The notes beneath the pieces were generated by a model that saw only the letters and a program-made list of their open reading frames with translations, did not search any database and was not told where the DNA came from. Of a DNA stretch of 64,000 bases, positions 1 to 10,939 are shown piece after piece. Every line of letters begins with the position of its first letter. Positions within the stretch are counted from its first letter, which is position 1. This stretch comes from Flaccisagitta enflata (lineage: Eukaryota; Chaetognatha; Sagittoidea; Aphragmophora). The stretch covers positions 65,224,001-65,288,000 of the forward strand of contig OZ231127.1 in the NCBI GenBank assembly GCA_965153355.1, read 5' to 3'. The position numbers and the translations under genes were made by a program.

Positions 1-1372
1 ACATTGTTCTAACTGATTTTGTTGAAACCGCTCCATTCGACAAAGATCTTGAAGACGCTGCCTACGTGCTCTTTAGTATCTTCACTCTCAAGGAAGTTGT
101 GCCAAATCGACCATTAAAAGATGAGGACCTCGATTCAATTTTCGAAGTGGAATTTAGAGTGTTGATCTTGGCTTTAATGAAAAGACTATCAGCGGTAGAA
201 GCATTATCTTCACCTGCATTCAGAGAGAAACACAACAGAATGGAGGACATAAATACCATCAATTCAAAGGTCAAGAACATCAATGAGATGATATTGAATC
301 ATGTGCCATGTGACGACTCATTTTTGGTCGAGTTGGAAGTCAACGCGGAGATGATTATAGGTGGCTCTGGCAATTGGTTCCATCTCCTCCATCCATCTCT
401 ACAGTCAACCTTTGGTGCGCGAGGAAATTGTTATCCCATCAACTCCTTCAACCAATTGATACGATTTTGCCGGAATGTATCGGCCCATGGCGAAGAGATT
501 TCGGAAGCCATAAGCGAAGTGTTTGAAACTGCGCCACATACCCAAGAACAGAATATCAGTTATTTAAGTAAAATTTTCCCTTTCCTTTACTTGCACGCGC
601 TGAGTGCCCATGAGAAATTTTGCTCACCAGACGAATTCAGGAAGGACGTGTATTTGCAGTCCTACATGGAGTATGAAAAGCGGTATTTTGCGAGTCATCA
701 ATTTCAGCCATTGGCGAGTGCAAATTCCATACACGCCATATTTGAGGAAACAAAGGAGGAAGTGATTGCCGTGACTCCCTCATCGCCAAATCTTCCCTAC
801 AGCATCATGAAAGGAAGCGATGTGTTAAAAGCGGTGGCGGATGAAGCTGCGAGAATCTGGAAACACATTCCTAGTCATATGCTCAGAATTCTAGATGGAG
901 ATGACAAGAGGGTCGTCGTTGACTCGAAAATTCTTGAAGGCGTAAAGATTTTTGTGTCGATATTCAAACTGTTGGTCTTAGTCCCTCAAATCGAGGAAGG
1001 CGTGTTGAAGGTAGAAGTCAAGTTCAAAGCCACCAGCAACGTCAAAGCCATTCAGGTCTGTGATAAGATGTCGGTTACAGGGTAGCTGTTTGTATGATTA
1101 TATATTGGACATTTCTTGCTTTCCGATTCCTTGTATTCTGATCATGTTACCCTTTTCTCTGCTACATGTACATAAAAAAGAAATAATCTATGTAAACTCG
1201 TATTCAGGGTGTGGTGTTTTCAAAATTGCCTCTTGCCGTCTGGAAAAAGACCAAATGCGCGGATTTTATGGTTAGATACGAAGGAAAGTTGCTCGACAGA
1301 TCCACGAATTTGTCCAGTCTTGATTGGAAGGATGGAGAAGCTATTGTCGTTACCTACACCCTTGACACTTAA
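1..1372 (+). CDS. IRE1/RNase L-like pseudokinase-KEN protein with C-terminal ubiquitin-like domain (3' part, two exons)
   Basis: The frame is open from base 3 to 1055, then a phase-0 intron (GTCTGT donor at 1056, TATTCAG acceptor ending 1207), then an exon 1208-1372 ending in TAA; 405 residues are visible and the start lies outside the window. Residues 15-75 resemble the end of a kinase C-lobe (DLEDAAYVLFSIF, then KRLSAVEAL). Residues 85-190 fit a KEN endoribonuclease domain: Tyr144, Arg157, Asn158 and His162 have the spacing of the catalytic Tyr-x12-Arg-Asn-x3-His of IRE1 and RNase L, and FPFLYLHAL follows as in RNase L. The Asp six residues before the catalytic Arg is Gln here. Residues 334-405 (72 aa) fit a ubiquitin fold (VLKVEVKF, DFMVRYEGKLLD, NLSSLDWKDGEAIVV) with no terminal Gly-Gly. 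The role would be RNA cleavage after dimerisation. The KEN call is firm; the ubiquitin-like call is inference from pattern. Confidence 0.75.
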
Positions 1373-2118
1373 ACGCTGTTTCAGAGGCAGTTAGTTTCCA
1401 AGTCGGCACTATACTATACCAGCTTTCATCATCATATCTTCATCATCCTTATTGGTGATATGTGCGTATCTCTTTAACAAACAATTTATCACTAAAAAAA
1501 TCCTCATTTATCGGTGATATGTGCATATCACATTAACTTACAATTTTCATCAAAACATTTGTTCGATGGCAGGAGTACGAAAGTTTCATTGTTTTTATCA
1601 TACTAACACATACATCAATTGTTGAAGGTTATCTTTTAAAATCAATGGAATAGACAGTGTTGCTATTATTCAGTTGTTTTTCTTTTTTAGTAGTGTGCTA
1701 CGCGATTATACCGCTTCCGATATTTATCATCTAGATCATATGTTTGTCACCTCACTTATCAGGCAATATCTCTACTTTAAATAATTCTTTTCATAAAATT
1801 GTGGGATTCATAAACTAGAGCGAATTTTTGATTGAATGCTGCAAACCGCATTCAGTTATCTTCAAGGGTTAAGAATTGACAAGCAATACAAGATTGCTTC
1901 TTTAGTTGAAAAATGCAGAAAAAACGCAATAAGTTTCTTGTTGTACTCATCGACAAAAAGGAAGCATTACATGCAATTTTTCTATTAGCATTAGTATCCT
2001 TCCGGAGAAAGATCACGCCATTCTACCTAAAATGCCAAGGGGAATGAATGCAGTTATTGATGCGCCAGAGGGTCACTCCAAGCATTTGATGTACTTTTTA
2101 GATGGTACCACATGGATC
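1373..2118. other. AT-rich non-coding stretch
   Basis: No gene is visible. A diverged direct duplication of about 45 bp built on GGTGATATGTGCATATC lies at 1449-1495 and 1509-1553. No AATAAA stands near the stop codon of the preceding gene; the first one is near 2176. Confidence 0.5.
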
Positions 2119-2507
2119 AAAAAAAAAGACGCACTTTTAAATGGCTAATTCTGGCGATGAATCATCATAAAACTTAATAAAATCTTAGACCATTTGAAAG
2201 CCCTTTGAAAGATCTTTCATTTGGCGCCAATCTGGTAATTCTATCTTTATTCGTTTAGAAATGGCATTAGTTTGAATGAAAACTTTGCCCTTTCCAGTTT
2301 TGCAATCCCTATATAAAATTGCATTTTTGCAAATTAGTGCTTGTCTTTGCAGGGCTCTAGCTTCTAAACCGTTTGAGATACAGACCTGGGATTGGTCTAG
2401 ATTGAAAGATTTTTTGAAAATCTTTCAAAATGTCTCAATTGAAAAAATGTGAAATTGCTTTTTGTATCTGTTTTTTGAATAGATAAGTAGGTGCGTCTTT
2501 TTTTTTT
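2119..2507. mobile_element. Possible MITE with 16-bp terminal inverted repeats
   Basis: AAAAAAAAAGACGCAC at 2119-2134 is matched by its reverse complement at 2491-2507, about 390 bp apart. The interior is AT-rich and non-coding. No clear target duplication can be read because the ends lie in A/T runs. Confidence 0.4.
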
Positions 2508-2859
2508 AGTCGAGTTGTATATGTATTATTTTTTAAATTAACTGTCTCTATCTCAAAAAGGTGACAAACTTTTGATCTAGATAGTAGACCTTTTCCTCAT
2601 TCTAACTAAGCCGCTTGGGAACCAGATGTTAAAAATCCACGATAATGTCAATTAGACATCCTCACTTCACATTAGCAATTCTGGATTTTCCCGAAATTCT
2701 CAGTTATAGTCTTGGTCGATTCCAACTCACGCCCAACGACAATTTCTGTGTTTTGGCATTCGGATCGAATCAGTCATGAGCCAAAAGGCTGCTGGTTTGG
2801 GAGTCCATCCAGTTGTCTCAAGGATGATGATGTGGGAAAGAATTTTGCGCGTTTTACTA

Positions 2860-3066
2860 AGACAAGCCCGACCGGGCAAAGATGCGTCCTTGTGTGTATT
2901 GACTTTGGCAATAGACATGTCATGGTTGATTTGATACGTAACATCGACACGGCTGAAAAATGCCAAAAACTTTGATTTTTAAGGAGGCGTAACGGACCGA
3001 CAGACAGACCAACGGACGGATGGACAGACCCTCTTATAAGGATGCGCTCCTGACAGACGCATCTAA
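2860..3066 (+). mobile_element. Helentron-like short element, family C1
   Basis: 5' hairpin GCCC-GACC-GGGC (2866-2877), motif M GATGCGTCC at 2881-2889, a GACAGACC/GACGGA tract, and a 3' hairpin ending in GACGCATC, the reverse complement of the core of M. Non-coding. Confidence 0.55.
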
Positions 3067-3093
3067 GACTTTAGATGCGTCCCCCTTGTTTTA

Positions 3094-3215
3094 AAGAGGC
3101 GCAACGGATGGATGAACCAGCTCACTGGCCGACCGACTGACGATTGATGAACCAACTCTGTTGGTCCGTCAGTCGGTCGGCCAGTTGGTTGGTCCATCTA
3201 TCCAGAACGCCTCTT
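3094..3215. repeat. Imperfect palindrome with a 17-bp perfect core stem
   Basis: TGGCCGACCGACTGACG at 3126-3142 pairs with CGTCAGTCGGTCGGCCA at 3167-3183, and the outer arms (AAGAGGCG... and ...CGCCTCTT) extend the fold. It is probably two Helentron-like 3' portions facing each other. Confidence 0.6.
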
Positions 3216-3429
3216 CAAAAAAAGGCCAAATACACGGCATAATATTCGCGGATGGTTGGGCAAGGGCAGTAATGCAAAAACCGCTCTGAATTCAACGATC
3301 CCGATTGGGAAACGCGGATCTACTGAAATCACATTTTTTCAAACCAATGGACAAACTCTTTCGGGCCTGGGAGGACTGATTTTTTGGCCTCATGTCAGGC
3401 CTTGGAGGGCAAATATCAGGGCTGCAAGG

Positions 3430-3551
3430 GCCAGGGCCAGGGCCAGGGTCAGAGCTCAAGGGAAGGATTGATGTACAGACGGACAGACGGCGATGGACGG
3501 AAGTGAATTTTTCCCCCCGTGTTCTACAGGACATCGGCTCTTTGGGGCGGC
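3430..3551 (+). mobile_element. Family E 3'-end remnant
   Basis: A short GGCCAG tandem run and a GACGGAC tract are followed by a diverged copy of the family E terminus (GTGTTCTACAGGACATCGG). A family A relic (GGTTGGGCAAGGGCAGTAATG) lies just before it at 3250-3290. Confidence 0.45.
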
Positions 3552-3599
3552 ACACAATGATGTGTTACGGTAGCCGATCTGATATCGCGAGCGGTGTTT

Positions 3600-4196
3600 C
3601 GTAGGAAGCCAGAAGCAGTAGGAAGGGGATTGGACCATGCGATACCAGAAGGAAAAAGAAAATAGTCGCAAAAGCGTTGGATGGTCAGCGGTACCCGTGC
3701 CCTGCTTAGGTAGGTTGTGCTTAAAGTTGAAGGAGGGAGCAGGGCAGTGGCCCTGAAGGGGTCGATGACCTATGCTTTCACAAATATGGGGAATTTTCTC
3801 CTTCTCCTCCTCGCAATTGAGATTTGGATCTTTAGGCGGAGATTTAGGGGATTAGGCCTGAAGGCTGAGATTTGGGCCTGGAGGCTCGAATTTGGGCCTT
3901 AAGGCTGGTAATTGGGCGTTGAGGGTGGGATTGGGGCCTTGAGGCTGGAAGAGGGGGCCCGAGGTTGGGATTTGAGCCTTGAAGTTGGGATTTGAGCATT
4001 GAGGCTGGGATTTGGGCCTCAAGGCTGAGATTTGGGCCTTCGGGATGTGATCTGAGCCTCAAGAATGTGATTTGAGCCTCAAGGATGGGATTTGGGTTTT
4101 GAGGCTGGGATTTGAGCCCAAGGCTGGGATTTGGGCCTCGAGGCTGGGACGGTGTCCTACAGGACATCGGCCATTTGCTGGGGGGTCGCTGCCCAA
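3600..4196 (+). mobile_element. Family E element with an 18-20 bp minisatellite core
   Basis: A 5' half related to the other E copies (GGTCAGCGGTACCCGTGCC near 3680) leads to a minisatellite of GGGATTTGGGCCTTGAGGCT-type units at 3820-4150, then a diverged E terminus (TCCTACAGGACATCGGCC to CGCTGCCC). Long minus-strand frames here are translations of the minisatellite. Confidence 0.55.
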
Positions 4197-4395
4197 GAAG
4201 AAGGAGAAAATTCTCCATATTTGTGAAAGCATAGGACCGCTGCCCAAAAGAGAGATGGAGAAAGGGAAGAAGGAAAGAAAGAAGAAAGGCACAAGGAAAG
4301 AGAAAAGTGTGAACAAGGCCGACCGACTGACCGACTGACCGACCAACCGACCGACCGACGAAAAGACAAAGTGGAGTGTAGAGTCGCATAGCAAG

Positions 4396-4640
4396 GAACT
4401 AATAGCAGCCCAAAGGCAGTAAGTGGTCAGCGGTACCCGTGTCCTGCTTGAGTAGTGTGTGATTCAGGTTGAGGGGGAGCAGGGCAGCGGCCCCAAAGGG
4501 GACAAAGTCCTGTAGAACACAGGGGAATCTGTCCGTCCGTCCGTCCGTCCACCCGTCCGTCCGTCCATCCGTCCGTCCGTCCATCTGTCTGTCCATCTGT
4601 CTGTCCGGCCGTCCATTCTGCCTTCTGTCCAAGATGACCT
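4396..4640 (+). mobile_element. Family E element, 5' half followed by (GTCC)n
   Basis: It has the E signature GGTCAGCGGTACCCGTG and GCAGGGCAGCGGCCCCAAAG, then CTGTAGAACACAGGGG and a (GTCC)n tract at 4531-4612. The usual inverted 3' terminus is missing. Confidence 0.6.
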
Positions 4641-4680
4641 GTTATTCAAACACTCATTGAATAACATGGAGAAATAACAA

Positions 4681-5390
4681 CAGGTCGCCCAAGGGCAATA
4701 TGTGGTCAGCGATACCCATTTCCCTGCTTTGAGTGATTGTGAGTTGGAGTGAGGGGAAGCAGGGCAGCGGCCCTGAAGGGGACAAAGTCCTGTAGAACAC
4801 AGGGGGACTTTCATTTGTCCTGCCTGAAGAAGAGGATGAGATGCTATAGAGGGCTGACTGAAGGCCTCCAAGAGCCTAAACTGAGGTCTAAGAAGGTCGA
4901 TGTAAGACCTGAGTATGCAATTGGAAGCTTGAGAGGGCTGACTTGAGACCTGAGAGAGCTAGATTAAGGCTTGAAAGGTCAGAGGATTGATTTGAAGCCT
5001 GAGAGCAATAAATTGAGGCTTAGATAGCTGATTTGAGGCCTGAAAGGCTTGATAGGCCTGGTTTGAGGCCTGAGTTTTTGGATTTGAGGCCTGAGAGGCC
5101 TAATTTGTGGCTTGAGAGGCCAGGTTTAAGGCCTGAGAGGTTGGATTTGAAGCCTGAGAAGCCAGATTTGAGGCTTGAGAGGCTGGATTTGAGGCTTGAG
5201 AGGCCAGATTTGTGGCCTGAGAGGCCAGATTTGAGGCATGAGAGGCAAAATTTGAGGCCTGAGAGGCCAGATTTGAGGCCTGATAAGAGGGGGGGGACGA
5301 ACGGACGAACGGATGAACGGACGAACGGACGAACGAACGAAAGTCCCCATGTGTTCCACAAGACTTCGTCCCCTTCGGGGCCGCTGCCCA
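4681..5390 (+). mobile_element. Family E element, complete, with a 21-bp minisatellite
   Basis: It begins CAGGTCGCCCAAGGGCAA (5' hairpin GCCC-AA-GGGC). The block GCAGCGGCCC..CAGGGGGACTTTC at 4770-4815 is repeated inverted at the 3' end (5341-5390, ending GGGGCCGCTGCCC). Between them lie about twenty 21-bp units related to TTGAGGCCTGAGAGGCCAGA and a GACGAACG tract. The structure matches tandem-repeat-bearing non-autonomous Helentrons. Confidence 0.7.
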
Positions 5391-5854
5391 AAAAGGCCTT
5401 TATAGAGGGCTGACTGGAGGCAATCAAGAGCCTAAACTAAGGTCTAAGAAGGCCTGAGAATGCTGATTGGAATCTTGAGAGGGTTGGCTTGAGGCTTGAG
5501 AGAGCTGGATTAAGGCTTGAAAGCTCAGAGGACTGATTTGAAGCCTGGGAGCGATAAATTGAGGTTTAGATGGCTGATTTGAGGCCTGAGAGGCCTAATT
5601 TGAGGCATGAGAGTCAGTTTGAGGCCTGAGAATTCTGACTTGAGGCCCAGGAAGCGATTTGAGACCCGAGGCAACTAGATTTGAGGCCTGAGGCCAGATT
5701 TGAGGCCTGGGAGGGCTGATTTGAGGCCTGAGAGGCCAGATTTGAGAGGCCTGATGAGGGGGGGGATTAATTAATGGATGAACGAACAAACGGATGGACG
5801 AACGAAAGTCCCCCTGTGTTCTACAGGACTTCGTCCCCTTTGGGGCCGCTGCCC
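5391..5854 (+). mobile_element. Family E partial copy in tandem (minisatellite plus 3' terminus)
   Basis: It starts with the same AGAGGGCTGACTG segment that opens the minisatellite of the preceding element, repeats the 21-bp units, has a GACGAACG tract, and closes with CTGTGTTCTACAGGACTTCG...GCTGCCC. It lacks its own 5' half, so it looks like a tandem duplication of the core and tail. Confidence 0.6.
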
Positions 5855-6462
5855 AAAAGGCAGTATATGGACAACAGTACCCATGCCCTTCTTAGGTAGT
5901 TTGTAGGTTAAGTTGAGGGAGAGCATGCCAGAATCTTGGTCTCCTAGGCCAGAATTGGTCTCAGAGACCAATTTTTTGGTCTCAGAGGTTAAGATTTGAG
6001 TCTCTGAGGCCAGGATTTGGGTCTCTGAAGCCAGGATTTAGGTGATTAAGGCCAGAACCTAGGTGTCAGAGCCCAGAATCAGGATCCCAGAGGTCAAGAT
6101 CTGGGTCTCCAAGGCTAGAATGTGGGTTTTAGAAGCCAGAATCTAGGTATCAGAAGCCAGAATCTAGGTCTAAGGGGCCAAAATGAAAGAACTCAAACCA
6201 GATTTCAGGTTTTTTAGCCAGATCTGGACTATTTTGCTTGGATTTGGGCTATTTTTCTTGGATTTGGGCCATACAGTTTGAATTTGGGCCCCGAAGGAGA
6301 CGAAGCCCTGAGGATGGGGCAGGGGGAGGACGGACGGACGGACGGACGGACGGACGGACGGACGGACGGACGGACGGACGGACGGACGGACGGACGGACG
6401 GACGGACGGACGGATTCCCCCTGTGTTCTACAGGACTTCGTCCCCTTCGGGGCCGCTGCCCA
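5855..6462 (+). mobile_element. Family E element with a different minisatellite and a pure (ACGG)n array
   Basis: A diverged 5' half (GGCAGTATATGGACAACAG), then units around GAGGCCAGGATTTGGGTCTC at 5935-6230, a GGCCCCGAAGGAGACGAAG block near 6288, (ACGG)n at 6327-6413, and the standard E terminus ending at 6462. Confidence 0.65.
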
Positions 6463-6969
6463 ACAACCGACAAAACAACAGGCACTCAGACCTTCACTTG
6501 GACAGAAAGACCGATTAAAAGCACCCCAATGGCCAAATGGCCAGCGCCCCAGCTAGCGATGACAGTGACGCAGACTTTCAATCACCACTGATTTTTGGCG
6601 ATTTTCCATCATCACCACCGTTTTTTTTTTCGTTTTTTTTTTCAGCGATTTCTTAGCTATAGCATTTCCTTGTTACTAAGTTATAAAGATACATGACGCA
6701 AGATAGATGATGTACATGACGGTTTTATCAGAACTAAGTACAGTTGAACCCCACTCCAATGGACCCGCCAGCAATGGAATTCCGCCTATAACATGCAAAT
6801 TCAAGGTCCCCTCAACTAGTTATCTTTTAATTTCCAATATTGGCAGTAACAGAATTCTGCCAATGACAGAAAAAAATTGTTGGTCCTTTGAAATCTGTTA
6901 GAACAGGATTTAACTGTAAGTACCAATGTAGACAAATTGGTACGTCAAATTGATTCTTAGTCGCATGCA
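6463..6969. other. Non-coding stretch
   Basis: No gene seen. T-rich with two poly-T runs near 6620-6645. Confidence 0.4.
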
Positions 6970-6970
6970 C

Positions 6971-7033
<63 letters not shown>

Positions 7034-7034
7034 G
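6970..7034 (+). repeat. (CTGT)n microsatellite
   Basis: About sixteen near-perfect CTGT units, followed by tandem CATTTTAAGT units at 7090-7125. Confidence 0.9.
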
Positions 7035-7142
7035 GTCTGTCAGTCCGTCTGTCTTTCAGTAACGCTTAGCTTTTTTTCATTGTTTTATATCATTTTAAGT
7101 CATTTTAAGTCATTTTAAGTTATTTAAAGTTGATATAAGTCA

Positions 7143-7395
7143 ATCAACATTTAGTCTCTTAGTCTTATGGTATTAAAAACCGCACGCGACTGTATGGTGT
7201 TGACCTTGTTAGACTCTATAACCCGCTTTGTCGGTTGGTCAGTCTGTCCGTCCGCGTCTTTTTTTTTATGGGGGGGGGCTTTACGGGCGGTCTTTGCATT
7301 ACTGCTCCTCCCCAAATATCTGGGTTTGCCTTTTCTATCACTGCTCCTGCCCACCCGCAGACGACTTCGGTAGCCGTGTATCCGGCCTTGTTTTC
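7143..7395 (-). mobile_element. Helentron-like element, family A, diverged
   Basis: Read on the minus strand, the 5' end (right side) is AACAAGGCCGGATACACGGC with hairpin GCCG-GATACA-CGGC, then a G-rich GTGGGCAGGAGCAG module; the left side has the GACGGACAG tract and CGCACGCGAC-related end. The interior is poorly conserved. Confidence 0.5.
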
Positions 7396-7554
7396 CCTTT
7401 GTTTAAAACTCAATAGATTGAATAAAATGAGAACAAAGCAATTTGTTTGCAAATAAAAAGGGGATTCAAGCCGAGTTTGTTTATTCCAATTTTCCGCTTC
7501 CAAGAGAGAAGTGACAAACGACCGCCAATCACCCAGTTAAACTCCCTAGAAGCG

Positions 7555-7860
7555 CACGCTCGCGCACGCATAGTAAAAAATGCACGCACATGCACATGCA
7601 CACACACGCACGAGCTCGCGCGCGCAGTCACGTATTGCGTAATTGTCACATGTGATGACAGGCACGTAGCAGTTGCACACACGAATGTCTACACACGAGC
7701 AGATCTACAACCTCATAGAAAAGTATTGAGCCAAAGCCTATACAGCTAATGACCCCAGATTAGTTGCATGTATACACAACTCTTTTAAATGGGACCGATC
7801 GGGGGTAAAAAGCTACACACACATACACGCATGCGCACGCGCAAGCAGCTTAGGAATGAC
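7555..7860. repeat. Alternating purine-pyrimidine low-complexity DNA
   Basis: Runs of CGCGCACGC, CACATGCACATG, CACACACGCACG and CATACACGCATGCGCACGCG. The composition is prone to Z-form. No gene. Confidence 0.6.
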
Positions 7861-7893
7861 CAAATTCAGACATTGCTAACACAGTGGTGAATA

Positions 7894-8518
7894 ACAGGAT
7901 GTGCAAAAAATTTGGCAAAATTTTACCAGGAACAGTTTTAAACTGCTTTCAAATGATTTTTTAAATCAAAATGTAGCTTTGATATGAGGGTTGCTTAGTT
8001 TCACATATCTATTTGCCCACAGGCAGCAAGAACTCATGAATTGAAGTCAATGGAGGGGTGGGAAGGTCCATTTATTGTGGTCATGGGAAAATGAATTCTG
8101 ATAAACAAAACAAAATTGATAGTGACTTTCAAATTGTTTTATTTGATTTTTTACAATTGTTTTGAAGCCAATTTTGAGTCAGAATGACTGTACTGCTTCT
8201 ATGATGATTGCCCTTCAATGAATCAACCATTTTGGGATGCAGTTGATGTCGTTTAGACTTTGAAATACATCAGTACAGTGACGAGACTGATATTTTGCTA
8301 GTGTGATGTATAGACCCTAAAATTCTGTGAAATGGAAAAATTTGACCAGAGCAAAATTCATTCCTTTGCCAACCAAGATTATTCTTATGAAAAACTGCTC
8401 ATTCTAACATCTATTAGAACTAATTAGGAGGCTACACCCCAAATTTTGTGTTACTGGGCCATCAAGAAGTGTGGTTTTTGTGCTTTTATGTTTTTGCCAA
8501 ATTTTTTGCACATCCTGT
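7894..8518. mobile_element. Tc1/mariner-type MITE, TA-flanked, about 27-bp TIRs
   Basis: ACAGGATGTGCAAAAAATTT... at the left end and its exact reverse complement at the right, flanked by TA at 7892-7893 and 8519-8520. 625 bp, non-coding. An internal block at 8262-8318 (GACTGATATTTTGCTAGTGT) recurs in the MITE at 46 kb. Confidence 0.75.
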
Positions 8519-8781
8519 TATGTCATAACATCTTAAAAATATTTTAGTCAAAATTTCCGACTTCTTGGAGCGATTTTTATAATGCCCAACCCCCCCCCCC
8601 CCGCCACACCCCTCCTCTTTTCCGCAAAGATGATTTCCCCCCCCCCCCTGAGAGAAAACAAATTTAAGCATTAATATTTTTTAACGCATAGTTGCACGCA
8701 GCGGTTGCAATAACATATACACACGCAAATTTACTACACTTCGGGGCTACGAGAAATTTTACTTGTACACTAGCTTGTACC

Positions 8782-9395
8782 GAAATGACAATAAACAATA
8801 AAATCAGAACTCCACAAGTAGTTCTTATTGTGGGGCTGTCTTGGGCTTCCAATGTCATCACTTTTAGTCTGAAAAAATTGCATCTTGCTGTCCGCGCCTC
8901 ACCTTGAATTTTCCTCCAGCCTATGGGAAACCAAAAATTTCAAAGTGCTTAAATCTCTGTTTTGACTGCAGATTTGAAATCTGCAGAAAAAACTGTTAAT
9001 TGAAAGTGCTTTCCTTTTTTCAATATTCCAACTAGAAGGTGCTCAAAATAAGTGTCAAAGTTTGCAAAACTTACTTTTCTCTTTTATTTATATGTAACTT
9101 ACCTTTTTATATCTTTAAGATGAATTTAGACTATGATCCCAAAAGAAGATTGAAAAAAGGAAAGCACTTTCAATTAACAGTTTTTTCTGCAGATTTCAAA
9201 TCTAAAATCAAACAGAGATTTAATCATTTGAGCCTTTGGTTTCAGGCTATGAAAATTCAAGGTAAGGTGCGGACAGCAAGATGCAAATTTTTCAGACCAA
9301 AATTGATGCCATTAGAAGCCCAAGACAGCCCCACAACAAGAACTACTTGTAGAATTATGATTTTATTGCTTTAAGTCATTTAGGTACAAGCTATT
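8782..9395. mobile_element. Foldback element, about 250-bp arms
   Basis: The segment 8782-9026 is a diverged reverse complement of 9143-9395 (shared blocks include GCATCTTGCTGTCCGC and ACTGTTAATTGAAAGTGC). The loop is about 115 bp. A poly-C/G stretch (8590-8650) lies to the left. No coding capacity. Confidence 0.7.
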
Positions 9396-9597
9396 GTACA
9401 CGCGAATCAATTATTGCACACGCAAGCGCAAGTGCACGTGAACACTTGTTTATCTGAAAACGTTAATGCATTTGCCTTCCTTTCCCACATTTGAAAGCTT
9501 ATGCAGGTGGAGGGTAAACAATAATTATCAACACTGCCAAGAGGAATTTTCAAAACTTCATATTTGCATCATAAAAGAGAAAGGAAAAAATGAATTT

Positions 9598-9600
<3 letters not shown>

Positions 9601-9652
<52 letters not shown>

Positions 9653-9691
9653 CTCGCTCGCTCGCTCGCTCGCTCTCGCTCTCTCTCTCTC
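9601..9691 (+). repeat. (CT)n and (CGCT)n microsatellite
   Basis: (TC)n at 9601-9646 passes into six CGCT units and back to CT. Confidence 0.95.
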
Positions 9692-9917
9692 TAATTCTAA
9701 TTGAGTATTCATTAACAAAAAATCATTCAGGTGTGGACACTCGGCGCTTGAGTGAATAAGTAGGGAGGGTGGCGAGAAGTTTTGAAGTGGAGATTTTGAG
9801 CTGAGATATTAATGGTTAAGGTAAGTAATTGGTGGTTGAGGTAAGTGATTATTGGTGATCAAGTGATCTAGTCTGACATGCTGAATGAATGCAAATAATT
9901 AAAATTGACTCCCATAT

Positions 9918-10012
9918 TGTATTGTATTGTATTGTATTGTATTGTATGGTATGGTATTGTATTGTATTGTATTGTATTGTATTTTATTGTCTTTAATTGT
10001 ATTGTATTGTGC
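9918..10012 (+). repeat. (ATTGT)n pentanucleotide array
   Basis: About 18 units, two with TATGG variants. Confidence 0.95.
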
Positions 10013-10044
10013 GAAAAGGTTGATTTACTCCCACAAACTGTCCC

Positions 10045-10115
10045 TGCACACCCGCATTACTGCCCTCGCCACCTCGAAAGCAACTACTTATCGGACGTGT
10101 ATCCGGCCTTGTTAT
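10045..10115 (-). mobile_element. Family A 5'-end relic
   Basis: On the minus strand it reads AACAAGGCCGGATACACGTC followed by a diverged M and GCGAGGGCAGTAATGCGGG. Confidence 0.45.
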
Positions 10116-10247
10116 TTCCTCAATCACGAGTGCGATGCAATTCTGACAAGAACGGAGTTTCTCCTTATTCCACATTTGACAATTCCAATATCAACAGAAT
10201 AAAATGACTGTTTTTTTTATAATAGAAAACAAAAATGGAAAATTGGA

Positions 10248-10385
10248 AAAACAAGGCCAAGTAGGCCAATAGGTGCGACGTGTGGATCGTTGAACAAATG
10301 CATTACAGACCAACCGACCAACCGACCAACCAACCAACCGACCGACGGACACAGCCAGTTATAGAGGTGCTTTGTCGCACCTGAA
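10248..10385 (+). mobile_element. Helentron-like short element, family C2
   Basis: 5' hairpin GGCC-AAGTA-GGCC (10255-10266), M AGGTGCGAC at 10271-10279, a GACCAACCGACC tract, and a 3' hairpin AGGTGC..GTCGCACCT whose last arm (10374-10382) is the exact reverse complement of M. Only about 138 bp, the most compact complete copy seen. Confidence 0.65.
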
Positions 10386-10481
10386 AAAAGAGGTGTGACG
10401 TGTTTGCAGTGTTCAGCAACTCAAGACCTAGAATAGAATGAGTTGACGAGTAATAGTCTGATAAAAAGAATGTGATTAAAG

Positions 10482-10790
10482 CAGGCCTGTATATTCTTGA
10501 GTTTTCTCCCGGTGGGGGAAAATCAAAGGGTCTGAGATGGGGAAGGAAACAAGGGGAGTAAGAGAAAAAAAAGGTAAATTTGGGGAAAATATAACTTTTT
10601 ACAGTACCAAATCATAAAACTCAATTAGTAGAACACAATTCAACACTATTTAAACCTTAACTACATAGTCTTATTGCTATATGGGGAAGAAAACCATGGA
10701 TATAAAAACGCGACGCGATGCGTCGCGGGGAAGAAAATCAAAGGCAAGGGGGGAAAAAAATCAAAAGCGACTCAAGAATATACACCCCTG
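10482..10790. mobile_element. hAT-type MITE with perfect 8-bp target duplication
   Basis: Ends CAGGCCTGTATATTCTTGAG and, on the other strand, CAGGGGTGTATATTCTTGAG. It is flanked by GATTAAAG at 10474-10481 and 10791-10798. The 309-bp body is non-coding. A second copy at 18.8-19.7 kb carries an insertion. Confidence 0.85.
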
Positions 10791-10939
10791 GATTAAAGTG
10801 AACTCTACGTCAGACAAATGAATATAAATAACTTTATTTATGTTTCAGTTTATTAATACGTCAACTAAACACTAGGTCAGGGAAATATTGAATGAATTTT
10901 TGAATGAACGAACAAACAAACAAACAAACTAATGAGCGA

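Noticed and set aside
1060-1394. Separate small genes at 1060-1275 and 1209-1394
   Set aside because: They are out-of-frame readings across the intron and second exon of the KEN gene.
4399-5427. Leu-Arg-Pro-Glu-Arg repeat proteins
   Set aside because: They arise from the 21-bp minisatellite of family E, which changes register and sequence between copies.
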